Of a DNA stretch of 64,000 bases, positions 24,755-33,641 are shown one piece after another. The stretch comes from Alphaproteobacteria bacterium. Lineage in GTDB: Bacteria > Pseudomonadota > Alphaproteobacteria > Caulobacterales > Maricaulaceae. The stretch's first letter is position 1. The number at the start of each line of letters is the position of its first letter. Under the pieces are notes generated by a model, which searched no databases, was not told the origin of the DNA, and saw only the letters and a program-made list of their open reading frames with translations. Position numbers and translations under genes: made by a program. The stretch lies in the NCBI GenBank assembly GCA_024742735.1, contig JANSXV010000001.1:744001-808000 (forward strand), in the 5' to 3' direction.

Positions 24755-26950
24755 TTACGCCGCCGCCTTCTCCGGGTTGAACCGTTTGTAGAAGGTCTCG
24801 CCCTTCGCGGCCATGTCCCGCAGGAGCTCCGGCACGTTGAAGGGTTCGCCGTACTTGCCCTTCAGCTCATCAGCGCGGGCCACGAAGGCTTTCGCGCCGA
24901 TGGTGTCGATGAAGGACAGCACCCCGCCGGTATAGGGCGCAAAGCCCCAGGCCAGGATGGAGCCGACATCGGCCTCGCGCGGATCGGCGACGATGTTCTC
25001 CTCCATGGTGCGCGCGGCCTCGATGGCCTGGGCGTAGAGGATCCGGTCCTTGATCTCGTCGACGCTCGGCTGCTCGTCCAGAAGCTTGCCGTTCGGGGCG
25101 AACTGGTCGAGCTCGTCCCAGAGCTGCTTGCCGCTGTCGGAATAGACGTAGAAGCCCTTCTGGTTCTTCCGCCCATAGCGGCCGAGATCATACATCTTCT
25201 CGATCACCGTGGCGTTGGGGCCGGCCACAGCCGCCTCGCCCAGATCCGCCTTGGTCTGCTGAAGCACCTTGTAGCCGAGATCAATGGCCACCTCGTCCTG
25301 CAGGGAGAGCGGGCCGACCGGCATGCCGGCCATGCGCGCGCCGTTCTCGATCAGGGCCGGCTTCACGCCTTCGGTCAGCATGTACATGCCCTGCTCGATA
25401 TAGCGCATGACGCAGCGGTTGGCGTAGAAGCCGCGCGTGTCGGCGACGACGATCGGGGTCTTCTTGATCTTGCCCACGAAGTCCAGCGCCAGCGAAATCG
25501 CCTTGTCGCCGGTCTTCTCGCCCACGATCAGCTCGACCAGCATCATCTTCTCAACCGGGGAGAAGAAGTGGATGCCGATGAAGTTTTCCGGCCGCGAGGA
25601 GGCTTTCGCCAGCGAGGTGATCGGAATGGTCGAGGTGTTGGAACCGAAGATCGCGTCGGCGGGCAGATGCTCCTCGGCGGCCTTGGTGATCTTGTGCTTC
25701 AGCTCGGAGTTCTCGAACACGGCTTCGACCACCAGATCCACGTCCTTCAACATGGAATAGTCGGTCGTGGCGGTGACCAGATTGGTCTTCGCATCAGCCG
25801 CTTCCTGGGTGAGCTTGCCGCGCTTGACGCCCTTGGCGAAGTGCGCCGCGACATGGGCCTTGCCCTTGTCGGCGCCTTCCTGGTTCACGTCGATCAGCAC
25901 CACTTCGATGCCGGCCTGGGCCGACACCGTGGCGACGCCCGCACCCATGAAGCCCGCACCGATGACGGCGATCTTCTTGATCTCGCCCTTGGTCTGGCCG
26001 GCCGGACGGCGCGCGCCCTTCTCAAGAGCCTGCTTGGACAGGAAGAGCGAGCGGATCATGTTCCGGCTTTCCGGACGCATGAGCAGCTTGGTGAAGTAGC
26101 GGCTCTCGATGCGCAGCGCGGCGTCCATGGGCACCTGCAGGCCCTCATAGACGCAGGACAGGATGTAGCGCTGGGCGGGATAGTTGCCGTAGGTCTCCTT
26201 CAGCAGCATCGGGGATGCGCCCATGAAGACCTGCATGCCGGCGGGGTGGTAGGGGCCGCCGCCGGGCAGCTTGAACTTGTCCTGGTCCCAGGGCTGCTTG
26301 GCGCCCATGGGATCGGCTTTGACCAGTTCCTTGGCCTTGGCGACGATCTCGCTGGCCGGCGCGATCTCGTGGACGACGCCCTGGGCCTTTGCCGTTTCGG
26401 CGTCGAACTGCTTGCCCTGCAGCATGATCGGCGCGGCGTTCATCACGCCCACAAGGCGCGGCAGACGCTGGGTGCCGCCGCCGCCGGGCAGAACGCCGAC
26501 GAGGCTTTCCGGCAGGCCCAGCTTGGCGCCGGTGTCGGTCGCCATGACCCGGTAATGGCAGGCGAGCGTCACCTCGAACCCGCCGCCCAGCGCCAGGCCG
26601 TTGATGGCCGCCGCGATAGGCTTGCCGCAGGTCTCCAGCGCACGCAGGGACTGGTTCAGACGATAGGCGACCTCGAACAGGGCTTCCTTGGCTTCCTCTT
26701 CAGATTTGCCGGCCAGAGCGCCCATGCCGCCGCCGAGTTCGGACAGATCCGCGCCGGCGCAGAAGGCTTTCTTGCCCGAGGTGATCACCGCGCCCTTGAT
26801 GGCGTCATCGGCGGCGATCTTCTCCACCATGTCGCCCATCTCGGCCATCACGGCATTGGAGAGGACGTTCATGGAGACGTTGGGGCTGTCGAAGGTGATG
26901 AGGGCGATGCCGTCGGCGTCGACCTCGAATTTGAAGTGTGTGTAGGTCAT
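24755..26950 (-). CDS. fadJ: FadJ/FadB-type fatty-oxidation multifunctional enzyme
   Basis: 731 residues. The N-terminal crotonase domain (enoyl-CoA hydratase; [18 protein letters not shown]) is joined to the NAD-binding domain of 3-hydroxyacyl-CoA dehydrogenase ([19 protein letters not shown]) and its C-terminal domain (catalytic His in [16 protein letters not shown]). It hydrates trans-2-enoyl-CoA and oxidises the product to 3-ketoacyl-CoA. ATG 26950 (MTYTHFKF) was chosen over an upstream GTG-type extension. It follows the thiolase gene by 25 nt on the same strand, forming an alpha/beta fatty-oxidation pair. Confidence 0.95.
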   Translation of the reverse strand: MTYTHFKFEVDADGIALITFDSPNVSMNVLSNAVMAEMGDMVEKIAADDAIKGAVITSGKKAFCAGADLSELGGGMGALAGKSEEEAKEALFEVAYRLNQSLRALETCGKPIAAAINGLALGGGFEVTLACHYRVMATDTGAKLGLPESLVGVLPGGGGTQRLPRLVGVMNAAPIMLQGKQFDAETAKAQGVVHEIAPASEIVAKAKELVKADPMGAKQPWDQDKFKLPGGGPYHPAGMQVFMGASPMLLKETYGNYPAQRYILSCVYEGLQVPMDAALRIESRYFTKLLMRPESRNMIRSLFLSKQALEKGARRPAGQTKGEIKKIAVIGAGFMGAGVATVSAQAGIEVVLIDVNQEGADKGKAHVAAHFAKGVKRGKLTQEAADAKTNLVTATTDYSMLKDVDLVVEAVFENSELKHKITKAAEEHLPADAIFGSNTSTIPITSLAKASSRPENFIGIHFFSPVEKMMLVELIVGEKTGDKAISLALDFVGKIKKTPIVVADTRGFYANRCVMRYIEQGMYMLTEGVKPALIENGARMAGMPVGPLSLQDEVAIDLGYKVLQQTKADLGEAAVAGPNATVIEKMYDLGRYGRKNQKGFYVYSDSGKQLWDELDQFAPNGKLLDEQPSVDEIKDRILYAQAIEAARTMEENIVADPREADVGSILAWGFAPYTGGVLSFIDTIGAKAFVARADELKGKYGEPFNVPELLRDMAAKGETFYKRFNPEKAAA

Positions 26951-26975
26951 TGTTTCTGCTCTCAAATGCCTTGGA

Positions 26976-28184
26976 TTAAACCCGCTCGATGATGGTGGCC
27001 GTGCCCATGCCGCCGCCGACGCACAGCGTGGCCAGGCCCGTGCCCTTGCCCGTGCGCTCGAGCTCGTCGAGCACGGTGCCCAGGATCATGGCGCCGGTGG
27101 CGCCCAGCGGGTGACCCATGGCGATGGCGCCGCCGTTCACATTGGTCTTGGAGTGGTCCACTCCCAGATCCTCCATGAAGCGCAGCACGACCGAGGCGAA
27201 GGCCTCGTTCATCTCGTAAAGGTCGATATCGTCCGGGCTCATGCCGGCCTTCTTCAGCGCCTTGCGCGCCGAAGGAGCCGGGCCGGTGAGCATGATGGTC
27301 GGTTCAGACCCGATGGAGGCCATGGCCTTGATGCGCGCGCGCGGCTTCAGGCCCAGCTTCTCGCCCATTTCCTTGGAGCCGATCAGGATCGCCGCGGCGC
27401 CGTCCACGATGCCCGAGGAGTTACCGGCATGGTGGACGAAGTTGATCTTCTCGATGTCCGGGTATTTCTGGATGGCGACCCGGTCCAGGCCCACCATGGC
27501 CGACAGCGCCTCGAAGGAGGGCTTCAGGCTGGCCAGGGACTGCATGTCGGTTTCCGGACGCATGATCTCGTCATGGTCCAGCTGGGTCAGGCCCAGCTGG
27601 TTCTTCACCGGAACGACCGAGTTCTTGAAGCGGCCCTCTTTCCAGGCCTGGCCGGCCCGGCGCTGAGACTCCACCGCGTAGGCGTCCACGTCGTCGCGGG
27701 AATAGCCGTATTTCGACGCGATCAGGTCGGCCGACACGCCCTGGGGCACGAAGTAATGGTCAAACGCCATTTCCGGATCGACGGCCATGGCGCCGCCGTC
27801 AGAGCCCATGGGCACGCGGCTCATGGCCTCAACGCCGCCGCCGATGGCCAGGTCCGCCTCGCCGGACATGACTTTCGCCGCGGCCAGGTTGGTCGCTTCA
27901 AGGCCAGAGGCGCAGAAGCGGTTCACCTGGAAGCCGGACGCGGTCTCGGCGTAGCCCGCATTCAGCGCGGCGGCGCGGGCGATGTCAGCGCCCTGCTCGC
28001 CCACAGGCGACACGCAGCCCAGCACCACGTCGTCCACGAATGAGGTGTCCAGATTGTTGCGATCGCGGATCGCCTCAAGCTGCTGGGTGGCCAGCTGCAG
28101 AGCGGTGATCTCGTGCAGCGAGCCGTTCTTCTTGCCCTTGCCGCGCGGGGTTCGCGTGGCGTCGTAAATATAGGCTTCAGTCAT
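26976..28184 (-). CDS. fadA: Acetyl-CoA C-acyltransferase (thiolase)
   Basis: 402 residues. Nucleophilic Cys in [13 protein letters not shown], His in [15 protein letters not shown] and the second Cys in [13 protein letters not shown]. It cleaves 3-ketoacyl-CoA to acetyl-CoA and a shortened acyl-CoA. Lies between an acyl-CoA dehydrogenase and the FadJ-like gene in the same operon. Whether it is fadA- or fadI-like cannot be decided by eye; the chain is degradative rather than biosynthetic from context. Confidence 0.94.
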   Translation of the reverse strand: MTEAYIYDATRTPRGKGKKNGSLHEITALQLATQQLEAIRDRNNLDTSFVDDVVLGCVSPVGEQGADIARAAALNAGYAETASGFQVNRFCASGLEATNLAAAKVMSGEADLAIGGGVEAMSRVPMGSDGGAMAVDPEMAFDHYFVPQGVSADLIASKYGYSRDDVDAYAVESQRRAGQAWKEGRFKNSVVPVKNQLGLTQLDHDEIMRPETDMQSLASLKPSFEALSAMVGLDRVAIQKYPDIEKINFVHHAGNSSGIVDGAAAILIGSKEMGEKLGLKPRARIKAMASIGSEPTIMLTGPAPSARKALKKAGMSPDDIDLYEMNEAFASVVLRFMEDLGVDHSKTNVNGGAIAMGHPLGATGAMILGTVLDELERTGKGTGLATLCVGGGMGTATIIERV

Positions 28185-28214
28185 GGGGTTTCCTCCCGGT
28201 TGAGGGGTGTTGTC

Positions 28215-29381
28215 CTAAAGCGTCCGAGCAATCAGCAGCTTCATGATTTCGTTCGTCCCGCCATAGATCCGCTGGACGCGGGCGTCGCGGAACATGCGGG
28301 CGATGGGGTATTCGTTCATGTAGCCGTAGCCGCCATGGAGCTGGACGCATTCGTCGATCAGCTCGCACTGGATATCGGTGACCCAATACTTGGCCATGGA
28401 GGCCGTGGCCGCATCCAGCTGGCCCTTGATCAGCAGGTCCGAGCAGTGCTGGGTGAACACCTCGGCGATGGTCGCCTTGGTCTTCAGCTCGGCCAGCTTG
28501 AACTGGGTGTTCTGGAAATCCAGGATCGCCTTGCCGAAGGCCTTGCGCTCCTTGACGTAGGCGATGGTCTCTTTCAGCGCGCGCTTCATCATGGCCACGC
28601 CCTGGACCGCGATCTGCAGGCGTTCCTGGGGCAGCTGCTCCATGAGCTGGATGAAGCCCTGGCCTTCTTCCTGACCCAGACGCGCCTCGGCGGGCACCCA
28701 CATATCCTCGAAGAACAGCTCAGCGGTGTCCTGAGACTTCATGCCGACCTTGTCGAGATTGCGCCCGCGGCGGAAGCCTTCCACCTCGTCGGTCTCGACC
28801 ATGAACAGGGTCGTGCCCTTGGCGCCGGCCTTGGGGTCGGTCTTGGCCACGACGATGATGAAGTTCGCCGTGCCGCCATTGGTGATGAAGGTCTTCGAGC
28901 CGTTGATGCGGTAGCCGTTGCCGTCCTTGACCGCGGTGGTCTTGACGCCCTGCAGGTCCGATCCGGCGCCCGGCTCGGACATGGCGATGGCGCCGACATA
29001 TTCGCCGCTGACCAGCTTGGGCAGGATTTTCTTCTTCTGCTCCTCCGAGCCGTAGTGCCAGACATACGGACCTACGATGGAGTTGTGCAGAGACGCGCCC
29101 CAGCCTTCCACGCCGGCCTCAGTGGTGGCCATGTGGAAGGCGTAGTCATGGGCCCAGTTGCCCCCGGCCCCGCCGTATTCTTCCGGGCAGGACGGGCAGA
29201 GCAGGCCGGCCTCGCCCGCCTTTGTCCACACATCGCGGTCGACGATGCCTTCCTTCTCCCAACGATCGGTATGGGGCAGGCATTCTTTCTCGACGAAGCC
29301 GCGCACGGCGTCCTCGAAGATGTTCACGTCTTCCTGATCGAGCCATTCAGGGCGCGGCACGTTGAGCACTTGAGCGGTCAT
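28215..29381 (-). CDS. Acyl-CoA dehydrogenase (short/medium-chain type)
   Basis: 388 residues. FAD enzyme that makes trans-2-enoyl-CoA; the family segments AMSEPGAGSDLQGVKTTA, ITNGGTANFIIVVAKTD and the C-terminal QIHGGYGYMNEYPIARMFRD-type block (QLHGGYGYMNEYPIARMF here) are clear. ATG 29381 has GGGAGG 6-7 nt upstream; the extension to 29450 runs over an intergenic hairpin. Second of two dehydrogenase genes in the operon. Chain-length preference unknown. Confidence 0.94.
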   Translation of the reverse strand: MTAQVLNVPRPEWLDQEDVNIFEDAVRGFVEKECLPHTDRWEKEGIVDRDVWTKAGEAGLLCPSCPEEYGGAGGNWAHDYAFHMATTEAGVEGWGASLHNSIVGPYVWHYGSEEQKKKILPKLVSGEYVGAIAMSEPGAGSDLQGVKTTAVKDGNGYRINGSKTFITNGGTANFIIVVAKTDPKAGAKGTTLFMVETDEVEGFRRGRNLDKVGMKSQDTAELFFEDMWVPAEARLGQEEGQGFIQLMEQLPQERLQIAVQGVAMMKRALKETIAYVKERKAFGKAILDFQNTQFKLAELKTKATIAEVFTQHCSDLLIKGQLDAATASMAKYWVTDIQCELIDECVQLHGGYGYMNEYPIARMFRDARVQRIYGGTNEIMKLLIARTL

Positions 29382-29411
29382 GTCATCCTCCCGAGGGGTC
29401 GTCTTTTTTAG

Positions 29412-29448
29412 AAGAACGCCCCGCCCGGATGTCCGGACGAGGCGTTTC
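29412..29448 (-). terminator. Hairpin between the two acyl-CoA dehydrogenase genes
   Basis: On the minus strand AACGCCTCGTCCGGA pairs with TCCGGGCGGGGCGTT (some mismatches) just after the upstream stop codon. No T-run follows directly, so partial termination or mRNA stabilisation is as likely as full termination. Confidence 0.45.
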
Positions 29449-29456
29449 AAACGGCC

Positions 29457-31244
29457 TTAAAAGGCCGCGGCGTCGAGCGCCATCAGGGTTTCCGCGCCGG
29501 TTTCGACACGGGCGAGATGGGTGTCGGCCTGCGGCAGCCAGCGCTCCACGAAGTATTTCGCGCACACCATCTTGGAGGCGTACATGGGATCGCTGTCGCC
29601 AGCCTTGATCTTGGCGTTGGCGACTTTGGCCATCTTCGCCCACATGTAGGCCATGCAGGTCAGGCCGAAGAGGTGGAGATAGTCGGTCGAGGCAGCACCG
29701 GCGTTGTCGAAGTTCTCAAGCCCCTTCTCGACCAGCCAGTTGGTGGCCTTCTGCAGCTTGGCCTTCACCGCCTTCAGCCCTTCGACGGAAACTTTCAGAT
29801 CCGCATCGCCTTCGTTCTCGGCGATGAAGCCGTCCAGTTCGGCGAAGAAGGTGTTGATCGGGCGCATGCCGGCCATGGCCAGCTTGCGGCCCACCAGGTC
29901 GAGGGCCTGAACCCCGTTCGTGCCTTCATAGATCAGGGTGATGCGCGCATCGCGCAGGGTCTGCTCGATGCCCCATTCCTGAGTGAAGCCCGAGCCGCCA
30001 TGGATCTGCAGGCCTTCGGACACGCAGTCATAGCCCTTGTCGGTCAGGTAGGCCTTGATGACCGGGGTGAGCAGCGCCATAAGGTCGCCGGACTTTTCGC
30101 GCGTGGCCTCGTCCTCGGACTTGTGCTCCAGATCGCCGTGCAGCGCAGTCCAAAGCGCCAGAGCGCGCGCGCCTTCCACAAAGACCTTCTGGTTCATCAG
30201 CATGCGGCGCACATCGGGGTGCACGATGATCGGGTCGGCCGGGCCGTCCGGGTTCTTTGGCCCCGTAAGCGAGCGGCCCTGGATGCGGTCTTTCGCGAAC
30301 GCCAGGGAGTTCTGGTAGGCCACTTCGGCCAGGCCCAGACCCTGCAGACCCACGCCGAGGCGCGCCTCGTTCATCATGATGAACATGGTGCGCAGGCCCT
30401 TGTTCTCCTCGCCCACGAGCCAGCCCTTGGCGCCGTCATAGTTCATGACGCAGGTGGCGTTGCCATGGATGCCCATCTTCTCTTCCAGGCCGCCGCACTG
30501 CAGCGCGTTACGCTCGCCCGGCTCGCCATTCTCATCGGGGATGAATTTCGGCACGACGAAGAGCGAAATGCCCTTCACACCGGCGGGCGCGCCTTCGACG
30601 CGCGCCAGCACCAGGTGGATGATGTTGCTGGACATGTCGTGCTCGCCGGCGGAGATCCAGATCTTCTGTCCGGTGATGGCGTAGGAGCCGTCGCCGTTCG
30701 GCACGGCCTTGGTGCGCAGCATGCCCAGATCCGTGCCGCAGTGAGGCTCGGTCAGGTTCATGGTGCCCGACCACTCGCCGGAATACATCTTGGGCAGGTA
30801 GAGGTCTTTCTGCTCCTGCGACCCGCCGATGAACATCGCGTGCGCCGCGCCGTTGGTCAGGCCCGGATACATCCCGAACGCCATGTTCGAGCTGGTGATC
30901 ATCTCGTTGAAGGCGAGGTTGAGATAGGCTGGCAGGCCCTGCCCGCCGTATTGCGGATCGGCCGACAGCGCGGTCCAGCCCGCTTCAGTCAGCTGCTGGT
31001 AGGCGTCCTTGAAGCCGGTCGGCGTCGTCACTTCGCCGTCCTTCAGGGTGCAGCCCTCTTTGTCGCCCACCTTGTTGAGCGGGTAGAGCACGTTCTCACA
31101 GAACTTGCCGCCCTCTTCCAGAACGGCCGAAATGATGTCCGGCGTCGCTTCGGCGAAGCCAGGCACGTTGTTGTACTGGTGGACGTTCAGCACGTCGTTG
31201 AGGACGAAAAGCTGGTCTTTCACCGGGGCGGTATAGGAGGGCAT
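29457..31244 (-). CDS. Acyl-CoA dehydrogenase, long FadE-like type
   Basis: 595 residues, longer than classical acyl-CoA dehydrogenases by a distinct N-terminal segment (MPSYTAPVKDQLFVLNDVLN) and a C-terminal domain typical of the alphaproteobacterial DmdC/FadE-like group. Core motifs include TEPHCGTDLGMLRTKA and the QIHGGSGFTQEWGIEQTLRD segment near residue 415. First gene of the operon and nearest to the MerR gene. Likely oxidises longer-chain or specialised acyl-CoAs; DmdC-type activity on methylmercaptopropionyl-CoA is a possibility that sequence reading cannot settle. Confidence 0.92.
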   Translation of the reverse strand: MPSYTAPVKDQLFVLNDVLNVHQYNNVPGFAEATPDIISAVLEEGGKFCENVLYPLNKVGDKEGCTLKDGEVTTPTGFKDAYQQLTEAGWTALSADPQYGGQGLPAYLNLAFNEMITSSNMAFGMYPGLTNGAAHAMFIGGSQEQKDLYLPKMYSGEWSGTMNLTEPHCGTDLGMLRTKAVPNGDGSYAITGQKIWISAGEHDMSSNIIHLVLARVEGAPAGVKGISLFVVPKFIPDENGEPGERNALQCGGLEEKMGIHGNATCVMNYDGAKGWLVGEENKGLRTMFIMMNEARLGVGLQGLGLAEVAYQNSLAFAKDRIQGRSLTGPKNPDGPADPIIVHPDVRRMLMNQKVFVEGARALALWTALHGDLEHKSEDEATREKSGDLMALLTPVIKAYLTDKGYDCVSEGLQIHGGSGFTQEWGIEQTLRDARITLIYEGTNGVQALDLVGRKLAMAGMRPINTFFAELDGFIAENEGDADLKVSVEGLKAVKAKLQKATNWLVEKGLENFDNAGAASTDYLHLFGLTCMAYMWAKMAKVANAKIKAGDSDPMYASKMVCAKYFVERWLPQADTHLARVETGAETLMALDAAAF

Positions 31245-31345
31245 GGATCAGTCTCCGTGGAGGGGTCGCGTAACGGGGATAAGCAAACCGCGCCAAGCGG
31301 CCTGCGTCGAGAAAAACAGGGGCGGCGTCGCGAAAGCTTCACGCA

Positions 31346-31825
31346 TCATTCGCTCGCCCCTTCGGTCCAGTCGTTCAGGCGCGCTGCGGCCAAAGCCTCG
31401 AAGGCCCGCGCGCGGCGCTTGATGTCCTCGGGCGGGTCGCGATCGGCGATCTTCTCCTCCAACCAGCGGCAGCCAGCGGTGAGTTCGGCGAGCGCGTAAT
31501 CGATGTCGCGGCGTTGACGCTCCAGCGTGGCGATCCGGTCGCGGAAACGTTCCAGCGCGGTCTCGAGCCGCATGCGTGAGCCTTCATCCAGACGCTCGAT
31601 CTCCTGCATCTCCTTGATCTCTTCCAGGGAGAAGCCGACGCGGCGTCCCCGCAGAATCAGATCAAGGCGTGCCGCATCCGCAGCACTGTAGACCCGCGTC
31701 GAGCCTCGGCGCGTGGGGCTCAAAAGCCCTTTCTGCTCGTAAAAGCGCAGGGTCCGCGCGGTCACATCGAACCGGTCGGCGAGCTCGCGGATCGTGTATT
31801 CCGCCTTGCTCTTGCGTTCAGTCAT
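31346..31825 (-). CDS. MerR-family transcriptional regulator
   Basis: 159 residues. N-terminal MerR HTH (YTIRELADRFDVTARTLRFY, then EQKGLLSPTRRGSTRVYS) followed by a long dimerisation coiled coil. No effector-binding cysteine cluster is apparent. The ATG at 31825 gives the normal family start; the frame upstream reads through the operator. Immediately upstream of the acyl-CoA dehydrogenase operon on the same strand. MerR-type LiuR-like proteins control branched-chain amino acid and fatty-acid degradation in proteobacteria, so control of this operon is likely (inference). Confidence 0.9.
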   Translation of the reverse strand: MTERKSKAEYTIRELADRFDVTARTLRFYEQKGLLSPTRRGSTRVYSAADAARLDLILRGRRVGFSLEEIKEMQEIERLDEGSRMRLETALERFRDRIATLERQRRDIDYALAELTAGCRWLEEKIADRDPPEDIKRRARAFEALAAARLNDWTEGASE

Positions 31826-31843
31826 GGCGCGCAAGCTAACGAA

Positions 31844-31861
31844 GTTGACGTGAACGTCAAC
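31844..31861. promoter_or_regulatory. MerR operator palindrome
   Basis: Perfect palindrome GTTGACGTGAACGTCAAC (8-2-8) followed by another ACGTCAA half-site, 19 bp upstream of the MerR start and about 100 bp before the divergent secreted-protein gene. Fits autoregulation and perhaps divergent control. Confidence 0.7.
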
Positions 31862-31961
31862 GTCAATATGGCTGCGATCTGGAAACGCCTTTGCGGTCAT
31901 CGCCTTGACCGCGCCGCATTCGCGCGCTGACCTCCACGCTGAACTCAAGACAGGATCCGCC

Positions 31962-33446
31962 ATGCGCCTCGCCCTGCTCGCCAGCGCCCTTCTCTCCGCG
32001 CCCGCCGCCGCACAGAGTCCGGCGACGGCGCCGGACGCTTACGAAACCGCGCGCGGCGCGCCGTTCGGCGACGCCTCGGCCCATGTGTGGGAAATCGGCG
32101 TGGCCGGACCGGATGGCGCACCGGGCGAAAAAACCCGCCTCGCCGTCAGCCTGGGCGAGGACTGGGCGCGGTGGGATGATCCGGACGGTGAAGGCGCCCT
32201 GATCGACCTGCGTGCGGCGCGGTTCGTAACGATCGAGCCTGGTGAAGACGGCGCGCCGGCCCGCGTGACCAACTCCAGCCTCTACGCCGAGGCGCGGCGG
32301 CGCCTCGATATCTATGCTGGCCTGTCCCAGGGCGGATCGCGCGAGCAGATCAGCTTCGGCCCCGCCGGGACGTTTCACCGGATCTGGCTGGAGGCGGCCA
32401 TGGGCGTCGCCGCCCAGTCCGGCGCGCTTGAGATCGGCCAGGCGCCGGGCGTCCTGACCGCCTCCCACGACGGCGAGGTCATCGCGCAAGCGTGGTTCGC
32501 GCCTGGCGAAGACAGCCCTTGCCAGAGCGATCCGGCGGCCGAGCTTGAACCCATGCTCGCGCTCCTTCGCCACAGCGCGCCCTTGCATCCCGACCTGATC
32601 TCGGCCTTCCGGCAGCTGGGCGTCGCGCCGTGTGCGATCACTTTCACCGTGTTTAGCCCGGACAGCCCGCAGGGCCGCACGGAGACCTGGGTGCTGCAGA
32701 CCGCAGAAGACGGCCCGCCCGCGCTCCCTTCGGACGCGGTCGCGGTCCTCCCGCGCGCCAGCCTTGCCGGCGAAGTGGCTGTCGCCGCGGTTGAAGCCGC
32801 CCAGGCAGACGGCGCAGGCGCCCTCGATCCGGCCGCGTTCTACGAGCTGATGCTGACGCTGCGCAGCGATAACGACCTGACCGGGGCCTTTCTGCTGAGC
32901 GTGCAGGAGACCCATAATTTCGGGCCCTGTCCGGAGCAGGTGATCGGCAGCGCGCGCCTGGTCTGCGGAGAGCTGAACGCCCTGACTCAGGCCGGCCTGG
33001 GCGATGCGGATTTTGAACGCGCCCTGGAAGGCGTCACCGCCGTGCGCGAAACACAGCACGCTGTGGCGGTCAACCAGCTGTCCCGCTTTCTTGGCCGGGA
33101 CGATCGCGCCGGGGCCGCAGCGCGGATCATGGTCGCGAATGAACTGGTGGCCTGGGGTCAGGAGGGGCTGGAAAGCCGCCCCGATCTCGATCCAGCCGCG
33201 CTTCTTTCCGAAGCCCTGATGATCGACCCCTATGCGCCGGACACTTACTGGCATCTCGGCCGGCGCTATCTGGAGGCCGGCGCGCCCCATGCGGCCTGGC
33301 TGTTCTTCGACCTGGGCCGGGCCATTCCCGGCCGTGCGCCGACGCCGCTGCTCGAACAATCCGGCCTTCTGGAACAGCGCATCAGCGCCCTCGCCCCGGA
33401 TCTGGCGCCTGCGCCCCGAGTCGAATCGGGTGAAGATCAGCGATAA
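31962..33446 (+). CDS. Secreted hypothetical protein
   Basis: 494 residues with a Sec signal peptide (MRLALLASALLSAPAAAQS, cleavage after AAA). The mature protein contains beta-rich segments and a helical C-terminal third with TPR-like spacing (ALMIDPYAPDTYWHLGRRYL). Two cysteine pairs suggest an oxidised periplasmic protein (e.g. EDSPCQSD and GVAPCAIT; NFGPCPEQ and ARLVCGEL). AGGA lies 6 nt before the ATG. I recognise no family; probably periplasmic. Confidence 0.7.
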   Translation: MRLALLASALLSAPAAAQSPATAPDAYETARGAPFGDASAHVWEIGVAGPDGAPGEKTRLAVSLGEDWARWDDPDGEGALIDLRAARFVTIEPGEDGAPARVTNSSLYAEARRRLDIYAGLSQGGSREQISFGPAGTFHRIWLEAAMGVAAQSGALEIGQAPGVLTASHDGEVIAQAWFAPGEDSPCQSDPAAELEPMLALLRHSAPLHPDLISAFRQLGVAPCAITFTVFSPDSPQGRTETWVLQTAEDGPPALPSDAVAVLPRASLAGEVAVAAVEAAQADGAGALDPAAFYELMLTLRSDNDLTGAFLLSVQETHNFGPCPEQVIGSARLVCGELNALTQAGLGDADFERALEGVTAVRETQHAVAVNQLSRFLGRDDRAGAAARIMVANELVAWGQEGLESRPDLDPAALLSEALMIDPYAPDTYWHLGRRYLEAGAPHAAWLFFDLGRAIPGRAPTPLLEQSGLLEQRISALAPDLAPAPRVESGEDQR

Positions 33447-33469
33447 TTTCGCGAAACGCTTTGGTAAGT

Positions 33470-33485
33470 TTTACGCCGCGTTAAC
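33470..33485. promoter_or_regulatory. CtrA-like box 1 upstream of the PodJ-like gene
   Basis: TTTA-CGCCGCG-TTAAC, one mismatch from the CtrA consensus TTAA-N7-TTAAC. About 170 bp before the gene start. Spacing exactly matches the cell-cycle regulator's consensus. Confidence 0.45.
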
Positions 33486-33582
33486 CGCATCAACGGCTCC
33501 TGAGAGCTGATGTCGTAGGGTCGTGTCGCGGAACCCCCGTACTATTCTGTGGATATACCAGATGTTGGGCCTGCAGCTCTGG

Positions 33583-33598
33583 TTTACACAATATTAAC
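33583..33598. promoter_or_regulatory. CtrA-like box 2 upstream of the PodJ-like gene
   Basis: TTTA-CACAATA-TTAAC, with the same single deviation as box 1. It is followed by two GANTC sites (GAGTC near 33615 and 33633), the CcrM methylation target, just before the ATG. Confidence 0.5.
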
Positions 33599-33641
33599 GG
33601 TTCCGCTACCGTCGACGAGTCTGCAGGGGAGTTGAGTCGGT

